Assembly (NCBI RefSeq): GCF_900167525.1
Contig: NZ_FUZQ01000008.1
Coordinates: 1 to 64,000, forward strand
Length of the DNA: 64,000 bases
Direction: 5' to 3'
Source: Krasilnikoviella flava
GTDB lineage: Bacteria > Actinomycetota > Actinomycetes > Actinomycetales > Cellulomonadaceae
Positions within the stretch are counted from its first letter, which is position 1. Every line of letters begins with the position of its first letter. The translations under genes and the position numbers were made by a program. Below, piece by piece: positions 41,731 through 49,674 of the stretch. A model generated the notes under the pieces. That model was not told the origin of the DNA. It ran no database searches and saw only the letters and a program-made list of their open reading frames with translations.

Positions 41731-42548
41731 CGGCCGCCCCGAGCGCGCCAGACGGGGAGCGCACCCTCGACGACGACGCCGTCGTCGCCATCGCCGACGA
41801 GCTCGCCGAGGCCGACCGCACCCGCACACCCGTCCCGCTGCTCACCGCGCGGCACGCGGGCATGACGGTGGCCGACGCGTACGCCGTGCAGCGCACGTGG
41901 CGCGAGCGCGGGGAGGCGCGCGGGCGCCGCGTCGTCGGGCACAAGATCGGCCTGACGTCGAAGGCCATGCAGGCCGCGACCGGCATCACCGAGCCCGACT
42001 ACGGCGTCATCTTCGACGACATGGTGATCGAGTCGGGCAGCGTCGTCGAGCACGCCGCGTACTCGAACGTGCGCGTCGAGGTGGAGCTGGCGTTCGTGCT
42101 CGCCGAGCCGCTGGCCGGGCCCGGCGTCACCGTGACCGACGTGCTGCGCGCCACCGATCGCGTCGTGCCCGCCCTGGAGATCCTCGACGCCCGCGTCGAG
42201 ATGCCGGGCCGCACCATCGTCGACACGATCAGCGACAACGCCGCCATGGGTGCCATGGTGGTGGGCGGGCGGCCCGTCCGGGTCGACGACGTCGACCTCC
42301 GATGGGTGTCCGCCCTGCTGTACCGCAACGAGACGATCGAGGAGACAGGCGTGGCCGCCGGGGTGCTCGGGCACCCCGCCGCGGGCGTCGCCTGGCTCGC
42401 GAACAAGCTGGCGGCGCACGGCGACTCGCTCGCCGCCGGCGAGACCGTCCTGGCCGGGTCGTTCACCCGCCCCACGTGGGTGCACCCCGGCGACACCGTG
42501 CACGCCGACTACGGGACCCTGGGGGCCGTGACATGCCGCTTCGTCTGA
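41727..42548 (+). CDS. hpaH: 2-oxo-hept-3-ene-1,7-dioate hydratase
   Basis: 273 residues of the hydratase/decarboxylase (MhpD/HpaH) family, which adds water to 2-oxo-hept-3-ene-1,7-dioate. Recognisable: [76 protein letters not shown] and [20 protein letters not shown], with acidic metal ligands in the E-x-E of VEVELAF. The GTG start overlaps the dioxygenase stop (GTGA); its 3' end overlaps the aldolase gene by 16 bases. Confidence 0.9.
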   Translation: MTAAPSAPDGERTLDDDAVVAIADELAEADRTRTPVPLLTARHAGMTVADAYAVQRTWRERGEARGRRVVGHKIGLTSKAMQAATGITEPDYGVIFDDMVIESGSVVEHAAYSNVRVEVELAFVLAEPLAGPGVTVTDVLRATDRVVPALEILDARVEMPGRTIVDTISDNAAMGAMVVGGRPVRVDDVDLRWVSALLYRNETIEETGVAAGVLGHPAAGVAWLANKLAAHGDSLAAGETVLAGSFTRPTWVHPGDTVHADYGTLGAVTCRFV

Positions 42549-43363
42549 CGACCGACCGCTCGCTCTCGGCCGTCCTGGCCGACACGGCCGCCGAGGGCCG
42601 CGCCGCCGTCGGCGCCTGGTCGTCGATGGGCAGCCCCGTGGCCGCGGAGATCCTCGCCGGCAGCGGCCTGGACGTCGTGCTGGTCGACGGCGAGCACGGA
42701 CCCAACGACCTCACCACGGTCCTCGCGCAGCTCCAGGCCACGGCCGCCTACCCGGTCGCGACGCTCGTGCGGGTACCGTCCGGCGACCCGGTGGGCCTCA
42801 AGCGCGTGCTCGACCTGGGCGCCACCAACGTGCTGGTGCCCATGGTCGACTCCGCCGCCGAGGCGGACGCCGCCGTGCGCGCCGTGCGCTACCCGCCCGC
42901 CGGGATCCGCGGCGTCGGCAGCGCGCTCGCGCGCTCCTCGCGCTGGAACGGCGTGCCCGGCTACCTCGCCGGCGCGGACGAGGGCATCACGCTCGTCGTG
43001 CAGCTCGAGACCCGCGCGGCGATCGACGACGCCGCGGCCATCGCCGGCACGGACGGCGTCGACGCCGTCCTGATCGGGCCCGCCGACCTGGCCGCGTCGC
43101 TCGGCCACCTCGGGCAGCAGGACCACCCGGAGGTCGTCGACGCGGTGGTCACGGCCCTGGCGGCGTGCCGGGAGGCCGGGACGCCCGCGGGCGTCAACGC
43201 CTTCGACCCGGCCATGGCCGACCGCTACCTTGACGCCGGGGCGTCGTACGTCGTCGTCGGCGCCGACGTCACCCTGATCGCCCGCGGGGCCGGGGAGCTC
43301 GCCGCCCGCGTCGCCTCTCGCACCCCCACGACCGCACAGCCGAAGGACGGTGGACACCGATGA
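42533..43363 (+). CDS. hpaI: 4-hydroxy-2-oxo-heptane-1,7-dioate aldolase
   Basis: 276-residue class II (metal-dependent) aldolase of the HpcH/HpaI family. It splits 4-hydroxy-2-oxoheptanedioate into pyruvate and succinate semialdehyde. Motifs: GLDVVLVDGEHGPNDLTTV, LGATNVLVPMVDSAAEADAA, VRYPPAGIRGVGSALARSSR, VVQLETRAAIDDAAAIAG (metal Glu) and DAVLIGPADLAASLGHLGQ (metal Asp). It starts inside the end of hpaH and overlaps the next gene by 4 bases (ATGA). Confidence 0.92.
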   Translation: MPLRLTTDRSLSAVLADTAAEGRAAVGAWSSMGSPVAAEILAGSGLDVVLVDGEHGPNDLTTVLAQLQATAAYPVATLVRVPSGDPVGLKRVLDLGATNVLVPMVDSAAEADAAVRAVRYPPAGIRGVGSALARSSRWNGVPGYLAGADEGITLVVQLETRAAIDDAAAIAGTDGVDAVLIGPADLAASLGHLGQQDHPEVVDAVVTALAACREAGTPAGVNAFDPAMADRYLDAGASYVVVGADVTLIARGAGELAARVASRTPTTAQPKDGGHR

Positions 43364-44853
43364 CGACTGTCTCGACAAGCTCAACCAGCGAGCGTCGCGA
43401 GCGCGCGGCCGAGCTCCTGCCCGCCACTCCGACGGGGCTGCTGATCGGCGGCACGTGGCGCGAGGCGTCCGACGGCGGCACGTTCGCCGTCGAGAACCCG
43501 GCCACCGGGGAGACGCTGACGCGCGTCGCCTCCGCGACCGGCGACGACGCGCGGGCCGCGCTGGACGCCGCCGCGGCCGCCCAGGCCTCGTGGGGCGCGA
43601 CCCCGGCGCGCGAGCGCGCCGAGATCCTGCGCCGCGCGTTCGCCCTCGTGCAGGAGCGCCGCGAGGACCTGGCCCTGCTCATGACCCTCGAGATGGGCAA
43701 GCCGCTGGCCGAGGCGCGTGGCGAGGTCACCTACGGCGGCGAGTTCCTGCGCTGGTTCGCGGAGCAGGCCACGCACGACGACAGCCGATACGCGCACACC
43801 CCCGAGGGGTCGCTCCGGATGCTGGTGCAGCGCCGCCCGGTGGGCCCGTGCCTGCTCATCACGCCGTGGAACTTCCCGCTCGCGATGGCCACCCGCAAGG
43901 TGGCGCCCGCCGTCGCCGCCGGCTGCACCATGGTGCTCAAGCCGGCCCGGCTCACGCCCCTGACGTCGCTGCTGTTCGCGCAGCTCATGGTCGAGGCCGG
44001 CCTGCCCGACGGCGTGCTCAACGTGGTGCCCTCCGCCTCCGCCTCGGCGGTGAGCGAGCCCCTGATGGCGGACCCGCGGCTGCGGAAGGTGTCGTTCACC
44101 GGGTCCACGCCGGTGGGGCAGAACCTGTTGCGGTCCGCCGCCGACAACGTGCTGCGTACCTCGATGGAGCTCGGCGGCAACGCGCCGCTCGTCGTCTTCG
44201 AGGACGCCGACCTCGACGTCGCCGTCGACGGCGCGATGGCCGCCAAGCTGCGCAACGGCGGCGAGGCCTGCACCGCCGCCAACCGGTTCTACGTGCACGA
44301 GTCCGTGGCCGACGAGTTCGTCGAGCGGTTCGCCGAGCGCATGCGCGCCGTCGTCGTCGGGGACGGGCTGGACGAGGGGACCACGCTGGGCCCGCTCGTC
44401 GAGGCCAAGGCCGTCGACTCCGTCGCCGCGCTCGTGGACGACGCCGTCGCGCGCGGCGCGAAGGTCGTCGTCGGCGGTTCGCGCGTCGACGGGCCCGGGC
44501 ACTTCTACCAGCCCACCCTGCTGCGCGACGTGCCCGCAGACGCCCGCTGCATGACCGAGGAGATCTTCGGCCCCGTGGCCCCGGTCGCGACGTTCAGCAC
44601 CGAGGACGAGGCGGCACGGCTCGCCAACTCCACGGAGTACGGGCTCGCGTCGTACGTCTTCACCGCCGACGTGCGCCGCGGCCTCGCGTTCGCCGAGCGC
44701 CTCGAGTTCGGGCTGCTGGGCCTCAACGCCGGCGTCATCTCCAACGCGGCCGCGCCGTTCGGCGGGATGAAGCAGTCCGGAAGCGGCCGCGAGGGCGGCT
44801 TCGAGGGCATCGCCGAGTACCAGGAGACGCAGTACGTCGGCATGCCCCTCTGA
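43360..44853 (+). CDS. gabD: Succinate-semialdehyde dehydrogenase
   Basis: 497-residue aldehyde dehydrogenase of the GabD type, converting the aldolase product succinate semialdehyde to succinate for the TCA cycle. Motifs: PCLLITPWNFPLAMATRKVA (catalytic Asn), FTGSTPVGQNLLRSAADNV, MELGGNAPLVVF (base Glu), the catalytic cysteine in LRNGGEACTAANRFYV, and PFGGMKQSGSGREGG. The first codons (TVSTSSTSERRE) come from half of a dispersed palindromic repeat. ATGA overlap with hpaI. Last gene of the operon, followed by a 64-bp palindrome. Confidence 0.92.
   Translation: MTTVSTSSTSERRERAAELLPATPTGLLIGGTWREASDGGTFAVENPATGETLTRVASATGDDARAALDAAAAAQASWGATPARERAEILRRAFALVQERREDLALLMTLEMGKPLAEARGEVTYGGEFLRWFAEQATHDDSRYAHTPEGSLRMLVQRRPVGPCLLITPWNFPLAMATRKVAPAVAAGCTMVLKPARLTPLTSLLFAQLMVEAGLPDGVLNVVPSASASAVSEPLMADPRLRKVSFTGSTPVGQNLLRSAADNVLRTSMELGGNAPLVVFEDADLDVAVDGAMAAKLRNGGEACTAANRFYVHESVADEFVERFAERMRAVVVGDGLDEGTTLGPLVEAKAVDSVAALVDDAVARGAKVVVGGSRVDGPGHFYQPTLLRDVPADARCMTEEIFGPVAPVATFSTEDEAARLANSTEYGLASYVFTADVRRGLAFAERLEFGLLGLNAGVISNAAAPFGGMKQSGSGREGGFEGIAEYQETQYVGMPL
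43369..43387. repeat. Dispersed palindromic repeat, copy 3 (half element, start of gabD)
   Basis: GTCTCGACAAGCTCAACCA, one arm of the element in the reverse orientation, three codons after the ATG of the succinate-semialdehyde dehydrogenase, encoding VSTSSTS in frame. No second arm is apparent. Confidence 0.65.
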
Positions 44854-44854
44854 C

Positions 44855-44918
44855 CCGAGATAGAGCGCGCGCCGCGCCGAGATAGATCTATCTCGGCGCG
44901 GCGCGCGCTCTATCTCGG
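44855..44918. terminator. Perfect 64-bp palindrome, bidirectional terminator
   Basis: The 32 bases 44855-44886 are followed directly by their exact reverse complement 44887-44918, with no loop. Each half holds CCGAGATAG twice, so alternative nested hairpins can form. It lies one base after the gabD stop codon and 11 bases before the end of the convergent E2 gene, so it should end transcription in both directions and could extrude a cruciform in DNA. Confidence 0.85.
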
Positions 44919-44929
44919 CTGGACTCGGG

Positions 44930-46432
44930 TCAGCCCCAGACGAGGCCGCGGGCCGGGTCCTCCAGCACCTTCGCGACGTCGGCCAGGTAGCGCGCGGCGA
45001 GCTCGCCGTCGACCAGCCGGTGGTCGACGGACAGCGCGAGCTGCGTGACCCACCGGGACTTGATCTTGCCCTTGTGCACCCACGGCTGCTTGCGGATCGC
45101 GCCGAACGCGAGGATGCCCGCCTCGCCAGGGTTGAGGATCGGCGTGCCCGTGTCGGTGCCGAAGATGCCCACGTTGGTGATCGTGATCGAGCCGTCCGCC
45201 ATGTCCGCCGGCTGCGTGCGGCCCGCGCGCGCGGTGGACGTGAGGGTCGCGATCGCCTTCGCCAGTCCGAGCAGGTCGAGGGTGTGCGCGCCCTTGATGT
45301 TCGGCACGACGAGCCCGCGCGGCGTAGCCGCCGCGATCCCCAGGTTCACGTAGTGCTTGTAGACGATCTCCTGCGCGGCCTCGTCCCAGCTCGCGTTGAT
45401 CTGCGGGTGCCGGTTGACCGCGAGCAGCATCGCCTTGGCGGCGATGAGCAGCGGCGTGACGCGCACGTCGGCGAAGTCGCGGTCCTCCTTGAGACGGGCC
45501 ACCAGCCTCATCGTCTTCGTGACGTCGATGGTCTGGAAGACGGTGACGTGCGGGGCCGTGAACGCGCTGGCCACCATCGCCTCGGCCGTGCGCTTGCGCA
45601 CCGACTTCACCGGCACGCGCGTCTGGCGGCCGTCCTGGCTGACGGTGCCCGACGCGAGCCACGGCCGGTCGTCGTCGGGGTACGTGGCGAGGGACTTCGG
45701 GGCCGCGCCCTCGTGGTGCGCGACGACGTCCTCCCTCGTGACGATCCCGCCCGGGCCCGTGGGGTGCACGGACGCGAGGTCGACGCCGAGGTCCTTCGCG
45801 AGCTTGCGCACCGGGGGCTTGGCCAGCACGCGCGTGCTCTGGGCGCCCGCGGACGACGTCGCCGGCACGCTCGCCATCGGCTTCTCGATCGCCGGGCCGC
45901 CGGTAGAGCCTGTCGAGACCCGGTTCGCGGTCTCGACAGGCTCGGCCGACGAAGGCGCGGTCACGGCTGGCTCGACCGGCGAAGGCGCGGTCACGACTGG
46001 CTCGACCGACGGAGGGGTGGTCTGGACGGGCTTGGCCGACGGGGCGGCGGCACGCCGGCGGCGGCGGCCGGAGCCCTCGCCGTCACCGGTGCCGTACCCG
46101 ACGAGCACGGAGCCGGAGCCCTCGCCCGACGCCTCCCCCGAGGCCTCTCCGGACCCGTAGTAGGTGGGCTCGGAGGTGCCGGGCACCTCCGCGTCGGTGG
46201 TGATCTCGATGATCGCCGTGCCGACGTCGACGGTGGTGCCCTCCTCGGCGAGCAGCGCCGAGACGGTGCCCGCCCACGGCGACGGCAGCTCGACGAGCGA
46301 CTTGGCGCTCTCGATCTCCACGATCACCTGGTTGACGGCGACGGTGTCGCCGACGGCGACGCGCCACTCGACGATCTCCGCCTCGGTGAGGCCCTCGCCC
46401 ACGTCGGGCAGCGGGAAGCGCTGGGTCGTCAT
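44930..46432 (-). CDS. bkdC: Branched-chain 2-oxoacid dehydrogenase E2 (lipoyl transacylase)
   Basis: 500 residues. Lipoyl domain (about 3-78) with the lipoylated K44 in VEIESAKSLVELPS, a Gly/Ser/Glu-rich linker (SGEASGEASGEGSGS), a basic patch RRRRRA, a Pro/Val/Glu-rich linker from palindromic repeats, the peripheral subunit-binding domain (about 203-240; ARVLAKPPVRKLAKDLGVDL-like) and the catalytic domain ending in SVDHRLVDG (His-x3-Asp-Gly). It transfers acyl groups to CoA as core of the complex. Gene order E1alpha-E1beta-E2 and E1 sequences favour branched-chain substrates. No E3 gene is present; a shared Lpd is expected elsewhere. Confidence 0.9.
   Translation of the reverse strand: MTTQRFPLPDVGEGLTEAEIVEWRVAVGDTVAVNQVIVEIESAKSLVELPSPWAGTVSALLAEEGTTVDVGTAIIEITTDAEVPGTSEPTYYGSGEASGEASGEGSGSVLVGYGTGDGEGSGRRRRRAAAPSAKPVQTTPPSVEPVVTAPSPVEPAVTAPSSAEPVETANRVSTGSTGGPAIEKPMASVPATSSAGAQSTRVLAKPPVRKLAKDLGVDLASVHPTGPGGIVTREDVVAHHEGAAPKSLATYPDDDRPWLASGTVSQDGRQTRVPVKSVRKRTAEAMVASAFTAPHVTVFQTIDVTKTMRLVARLKEDRDFADVRVTPLLIAAKAMLLAVNRHPQINASWDEAAQEIVYKHYVNLGIAAATPRGLVVPNIKGAHTLDLLGLAKAIATLTSTARAGRTQPADMADGSITITNVGIFGTDTGTPILNPGEAGILAFGAIRKQPWVHKGKIKSRWVTQLALSVDHRLVDGELAARYLADVAKVLEDPARGLVWG
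45902..45947. repeat. Dispersed palindromic repeat, copy 4 (E2 linker)
   Basis: GAGCCTGTCGAGACC (45906-45920) faces GGTCTCGACAGGCTC (45929-45943) as a perfect 15-bp inverted repeat with an 8-base loop. On the E2 coding strand it encodes SAEPVETANRVSTGST within the flexible linker between lipoyl and subunit-binding domains. Confidence 0.85.
45941..46030. repeat. 30-bp tandem repeats in the E2 linker
   Basis: Three consecutive 30-base units start at 45941, 45971 and 46001 (each opening CTCGGCCGAC or CTCGACCG-type); units 1 and 2 differ at few positions, unit 3 is degenerate. They encode ten-residue repeats of the type VTAPSPVEPA. They adjoin palindromic copy 4, and each unit contains GGCTCGACC-like remains of it, which suggests amplification from that element. 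Confidence 0.75.
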
Positions 46433-46472
46433 CGTTCTCCTCCGGTCCGCGAACCGTGCGTGTCAGTGGGGG

Positions 46473-47486
46473 TCAGTGGGCCAGCACGCGGTCGACGGCG
46501 TCGACGACGCGGTCGACGCTCGGCAGGTACTCGTGCTCGAGCTTCGCGACGGGGTACGGCGCGTGGAAGCCGCCCACCCGCAGGACGGGGGCCTCGAGCG
46601 AGTAGAAGCACTCCTCGCTCACGCGGGCCGCGACCTCGGCGCCGGAACCGAGGAACGTCGGCGCCTCGTGCACGACGACGCAGCGCCCGGTCCGCCGCAC
46701 CGACTCCGCGACCGCGGTCACGTCGAGCGGCGAGATCGCGCGCAAGTCGACCACCTCGACGCTGGTGCCCTCGGCGGCCAGCGTGTCGGCGGCCTTGAGC
46801 GCCGTCGCGACGGTGGGCCCGTACGCGACGAGCGTGACGTCGGTGCCCGGCCGGGCGACGCGCGCCCGGTTGAGCACGTCCGCGCCGCCCGCGACCTGCG
46901 TCGTCGGGTAGGGGCTGGCCGCGACCTCGCCCTTGGTCCAGTAGCGGCCCTTGGGCTCGAAGAACAGCACCGGGTCCGGCGACGCGACGGCCGCGCGGAT
47001 CATGTCGTAGGCGTCCTGCGGGGTGGACGGCGAGACGACGCGCAGGCCGGGCGTGTGCGCGAAGAGCGCCTCGGGGCTCTCCGAGTGGTGCTCGACCGCG
47101 CCGATGCCGCCGCCGTAGGGGATGCGGATGACGACCGGTACCTGCAGCCGGCCGCGCGAGCGGTAGTGCATCCTGGCGAGCTGCGTCGTGATCTGGTTGT
47201 ACGCCGGGAACACGAAGCCGTCGAACTGGATCTCGCACACCGGCCGGTAGCCGCGCAGTGCCATGCCGATCGCGGTGCCGAGGATGCCCGACTCCGCCAG
47301 CGGGGTGTCGACCACGCGGTCCTCGCCGAAGTCCTTCTGCAGGCCGTCGGTGACGCGGAAGACGCCGCCGTTGCGGCCGACGTCCTCGCCCATGACGAGG
47401 ACCTTCGGATCGGACTCGAGCGCCGAGCGCAGGCCCTCGGTGATGGCCCGGGCGAAGGTGAGGGTCTGTGCGGGAGCAGAGCTCAT
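46473..47486 (-). CDS. bkdB: Branched-chain 2-oxoacid dehydrogenase E1 beta subunit
   Basis: 337 residues of the transketolase-like E1 beta family: FARAITEGLRSALESDPKVL, VMGEDVGRNGGVFRVTDGL, VVDTPLAESGILGTAIGMAL, VVIRIPYGGGIGAVEHHSES and the C-terminal transketolase domain (DVTLVAYGPTVATALKAAD). The EHHSES stretch is typical of branched-chain-type E1 beta. It binds ThDP at the interface with E1 alpha and decarboxylates 2-oxoacids from valine, leucine and isoleucine. The ATG overlaps the E1 alpha stop (ATGA) with GGAGG upstream. 40 bases separate it from E2. Confidence 0.92.
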   Translation of the reverse strand: MSSAPAQTLTFARAITEGLRSALESDPKVLVMGEDVGRNGGVFRVTDGLQKDFGEDRVVDTPLAESGILGTAIGMALRGYRPVCEIQFDGFVFPAYNQITTQLARMHYRSRGRLQVPVVIRIPYGGGIGAVEHHSESPEALFAHTPGLRVVSPSTPQDAYDMIRAAVASPDPVLFFEPKGRYWTKGEVAASPYPTTQVAGGADVLNRARVARPGTDVTLVAYGPTVATALKAADTLAAEGTSVEVVDLRAISPLDVTAVAESVRRTGRCVVVHEAPTFLGSGAEVAARVSEECFYSLEAPVLRVGGFHAPYPVAKLEHEYLPSVDRVVDAVDRVLAH

Positions 47487-48655
47487 CGGGCCGCCTCCGT
47501 GCTCGTCTCGTTCTCGTACTGCTCGTACCAGGCCCGTTCGGCCTGGACCTGCGCGTGCTCGGTCGCGTACACGTGCTCGAACATCGTCGTCGCGGGCGGG
47601 GCGCCGAGCTCGCGCACCTCCTTGCGCAGCCGCTCGCCCAGGGCGTCGGCCTCCCGCTCGATCCCGGCGGCCCATCCGTCGTCCCAGCCGTCCTCGGCAC
47701 GCAGCAGCGCCGCCAGGCGGTCGATCGGGTCGCGGCGCGCCCAGTGGTCCTCCTCCGCGCGGGCCCGGTACCGGCTCGGGTCGTCGGAGGTGGTGTGGGC
47801 GCCCATGCGGTACGTGTACGCCTCGACGAAGGTGGGGCCGCCGCCGGAACGGGCGCGCTCCAGCGCCTCGGCCGTCACGGCGTAGCAGGCCAGGACGTCG
47901 TTGCCGTCCACGCGGACGCTGGGGATGCCGAAGCCCTCGCCGCGCCGGTACAGCGGCGCGCGCGACTGGCGCGACGTCGGCTCCGAGATCGCCCACTGGT
48001 TGTTCTGCAGGAAGAACACGACCGGCGCGTTGTTGACGGCCGCGAAGACGAGCGCCTCGCTGACGTCGCCCTGGCTCGTGGCGCCGTCGCCGAAGTAGGT
48101 GACGACGGCGGCGTCGCGCCCGGCGTCGCCGGTGCCGACCGCGCCGTCGCGCTGCACGCCCATCGCGTAGCCCGTGGCGTGCAGCACGTGGGAGCCGATG
48201 ACGAGGGTGTACAGGTGCACATTGTGCTCGGCCGGGTCCCAGCCGCCGTGGTCGGCGCCGCGGTACAGGCGGAGGCGGTCGACGGGGTCGACGCCGCGGC
48301 TCTGGAGCACGCCGTGCTCGCGGTAGGAGGGGAAGACGTAGTCCTGCGGCGCCAGCGCGGCGGCCGACCCGACCTGGGCGGCCTCCTGGCCACGGCCCTG
48401 CGCGTACAGCGCGAGCTCGCCCTGCCGCTGCAGGGCCGTGGCCTCGTCGTCGAACCGTCGCGTCAGCACCATGTCGCGGTACAGGGCGCGCAGATCCTCG
48501 GAGGTGAGGTGGTCGACACGCGAGCGGTAGGTCGCGTTGTCGGGTTCGACGACACGCTCGCCGGTGGGCGAGACGAGCTGGACCAGGGGGTCGACGTCAG
48601 CGGGCGCAATGTCGGCGGGCGCGACGTCGGGCTCGCCGGGGGTGGTGTGCGGCAC
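47483..48655 (-). CDS. bkdA: Branched-chain 2-oxoacid dehydrogenase E1 alpha subunit
   Basis: 390 residues. ThDP/Mg motif VTYFGDGATSQGDVSEALVF with NNAPVVFFLQNNQWAISEPT; phosphorylation-loop-like YRMGAHTTSDDPSRY; LYRDMVLTRRFDDEATALQR at the start of the domain. An N-terminal tail (PHTTPGEPDVAPADIAPADV) precedes LVSPTGERV, as in actinobacterial BkdA/PdhA-like proteins. The GTG at 48655 is chosen because AAGGAG is 5 bases upstream; longer readings run through the operator region. First gene of the bkd operon, behind tandem palindromes. Confidence 0.92.
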   Translation of the reverse strand: MPHTTPGEPDVAPADIAPADVDPLVQLVSPTGERVVEPDNATYRSRVDHLTSEDLRALYRDMVLTRRFDDEATALQRQGELALYAQGRGQEAAQVGSAAALAPQDYVFPSYREHGVLQSRGVDPVDRLRLYRGADHGGWDPAEHNVHLYTLVIGSHVLHATGYAMGVQRDGAVGTGDAGRDAAVVTYFGDGATSQGDVSEALVFAAVNNAPVVFFLQNNQWAISEPTSRQSRAPLYRRGEGFGIPSVRVDGNDVLACYAVTAEALERARSGGGPTFVEAYTYRMGAHTTSDDPSRYRARAEEDHWARRDPIDRLAALLRAEDGWDDGWAAGIEREADALGERLRKEVRELGAPPATTMFEHVYATEHAQVQAERAWYEQYENETSTEAAR

Positions 48656-48751
48656 GCGGTCTCCTTCGCTGTCGGCCCCTGGACGGGGCTGGGCTGCTCC
48701 GGCATGGGAGGAGGTCCCGCCGAGCCCACCAGAACGGTGGCCCACCGGAAC

Positions 48752-48781
48752 CTACGCCTTCGTAGCCTACGCCAGCGTAGG
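48752..48781. promoter_or_regulatory. Tandem palindromic operators before the bkd operon
   Basis: Two adjacent inverted repeats, CTACG-CCTT-CGTAG (48752-48765) and CCTACG-CCAG-CGTAGG (48766-48781). The outer arms also pair, forming nested AACCTACG/CGTAGGTT. They lie about 100 bases before the E1 alpha start. Such CTACG-N4-CGTAG sites are typical for TetR-like dimers; the regulator is not in the window. Confidence 0.65.
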
Positions 48782-48836
48782 TTGCCGTCCAGGGGGCACA
48801 CCCCCCGACGGTGGTGCCAACGTCCTCCGCGTCAGA

Positions 48837-48853
48837 TTGGAGGTTTCCTCCAA
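48837..48853. promoter_or_regulatory. Palindrome TTGGAGG-TTT-CCTCCAA upstream of bkd
   Basis: Perfect 7-bp arms around TTT, about 55 bp upstream of the tandem operators and 32 bp before the end of the next gene. It may be a second regulator site for the bkd promoter or a short terminator for the upstream gene. Confidence 0.45.
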
Positions 48854-48884
48854 CATGGCAGGCGTCCACCGGCCCTCGACCTGG

Positions 48885-49151
48885 TCAGCGCGGGTACGCC
48901 TGCCCGGCCCGCAGCGCGTCCCGTTCGCGCAGCACGGGCCAGCGCGAGAAGGCGAACACGAGGAACATCACCACGTTGAGGATCGGCACGATGCCGACCA
49001 GGACCCACCAGCCCGAGTAACCGGCCTTCTGGATGATCCGGATGTACGCGATCAGGAAGATCACGGCGATCGCCACGTACACGGCGATGGCGGCCCCACC
49101 CACGAGCCACCCGTAGTCGTCGGCGAGCTGGTCGTAGTCCACGGTGTCCAT
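48885..49151 (-). CDS. Small two-helix membrane protein (DUF805-like region)
   Basis: 88 residues. Two hydrophobic segments: YGWLVGGAAIAVYVAIAVIF and WWVLVGIVPILNVVMFLVFA, joined by LIAYIRIIQKAGYSGW. The YSGWW...P-x-LN pattern resembles small inner-membrane proteins of unknown function. The ATG at 49151 is chosen because sequence before it (rich in Arg/Pro) is not protein-like; the ribosome site is weak. It is divergent from the RidA gene and upstream of bkd on the same strand, but a 229-base gap with operators separates them. Role unknown. Confidence 0.65.
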   Translation of the reverse strand: MDTVDYDQLADDYGWLVGGAAIAVYVAIAVIFLIAYIRIIQKAGYSGWWVLVGIVPILNVVMFLVFAFSRWPVLRERDALRAGQAYPR

Positions 49152-49255
49152 GGCGGGGAGTCTTCCGCCGCGCGGCGGCGGCGCAACCGGAACCCGCGCG
49201 GCGTGTCGGTGGCGCACGACATGCTCGGGGGACACCTCGACGAAGGGACGCGCCC

Positions 49256-49654
49256 ATGAGCACGCAGTCGACGCCGACGCCGGTCAACCCGCCGCAGCTG
49301 CACCAGAACCCCGCGTTCGCGTGGGGCATGATCCTGCCCGCCGGGCGCACGCTCTACGTGGGCGGGCAGAACGGCACCGGCCCCGACGGAGCCCTCGTGG
49401 ACGGCGGGCCCGGGCCGCAGACGGAGCAGGCGCTGAACAACGTGCTCGCCGTCCTCGCCGAGGCCGGTACCGACGCGGAGCACGTCGCCAAGCTGACGAT
49501 CTACCTGGACCCGTCGGTCGACCCGAACGACGCCTACGCCGCGTCCGGCAAGGTCTGGCGCTCGCGCACCGCGGTCACCGTGCTCGCCGTCGCGCCGGCC
49601 CGGCCCGGCGCGCTCGTCGAGGTCGAGGCGGTCGCGACGGTCCCCGAGGGCTGA
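49256..49654 (+). CDS. RidA family protein (enamine/imine deaminase-like)
   Basis: 132 residues of the YjgF/RidA family. Members hydrolyse reactive enamine/imine intermediates released by PLP enzymes, or act in unknown ways. Seen: GRTLYVGGQNGTGPDGALVD, TEQALNNVLAVLAEAGTDAE, VAKLTIYLDPSVDPNDAY and PGALVEVEAVATVPE. The catalytic arginine of true RidA proteins (R-x-x-V near residue 105) is not at its expected place (RTAVTVLAVAPARPG), so deaminase activity is uncertain. GAAGGGA precedes the ATG. Next to bkd, branched-chain or threonine metabolism is a plausible context. Confidence 0.85.
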   Translation: MSTQSTPTPVNPPQLHQNPAFAWGMILPAGRTLYVGGQNGTGPDGALVDGGPGPQTEQALNNVLAVLAEAGTDAEHVAKLTIYLDPSVDPNDAYAASGKVWRSRTAVTVLAVAPARPGALVEVEAVATVPEG

Positions 49655-49674
49655 CGCGCCCGCAGACGGCACCC

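Noticed and set aside
45941-46030. Possible short CRISPR-like array from evenly spaced repeats
   Set aside because: Units are contiguous 30-mers without distinct spacers, lie within the bkd E2 reading frame and have no cas genes nearby.
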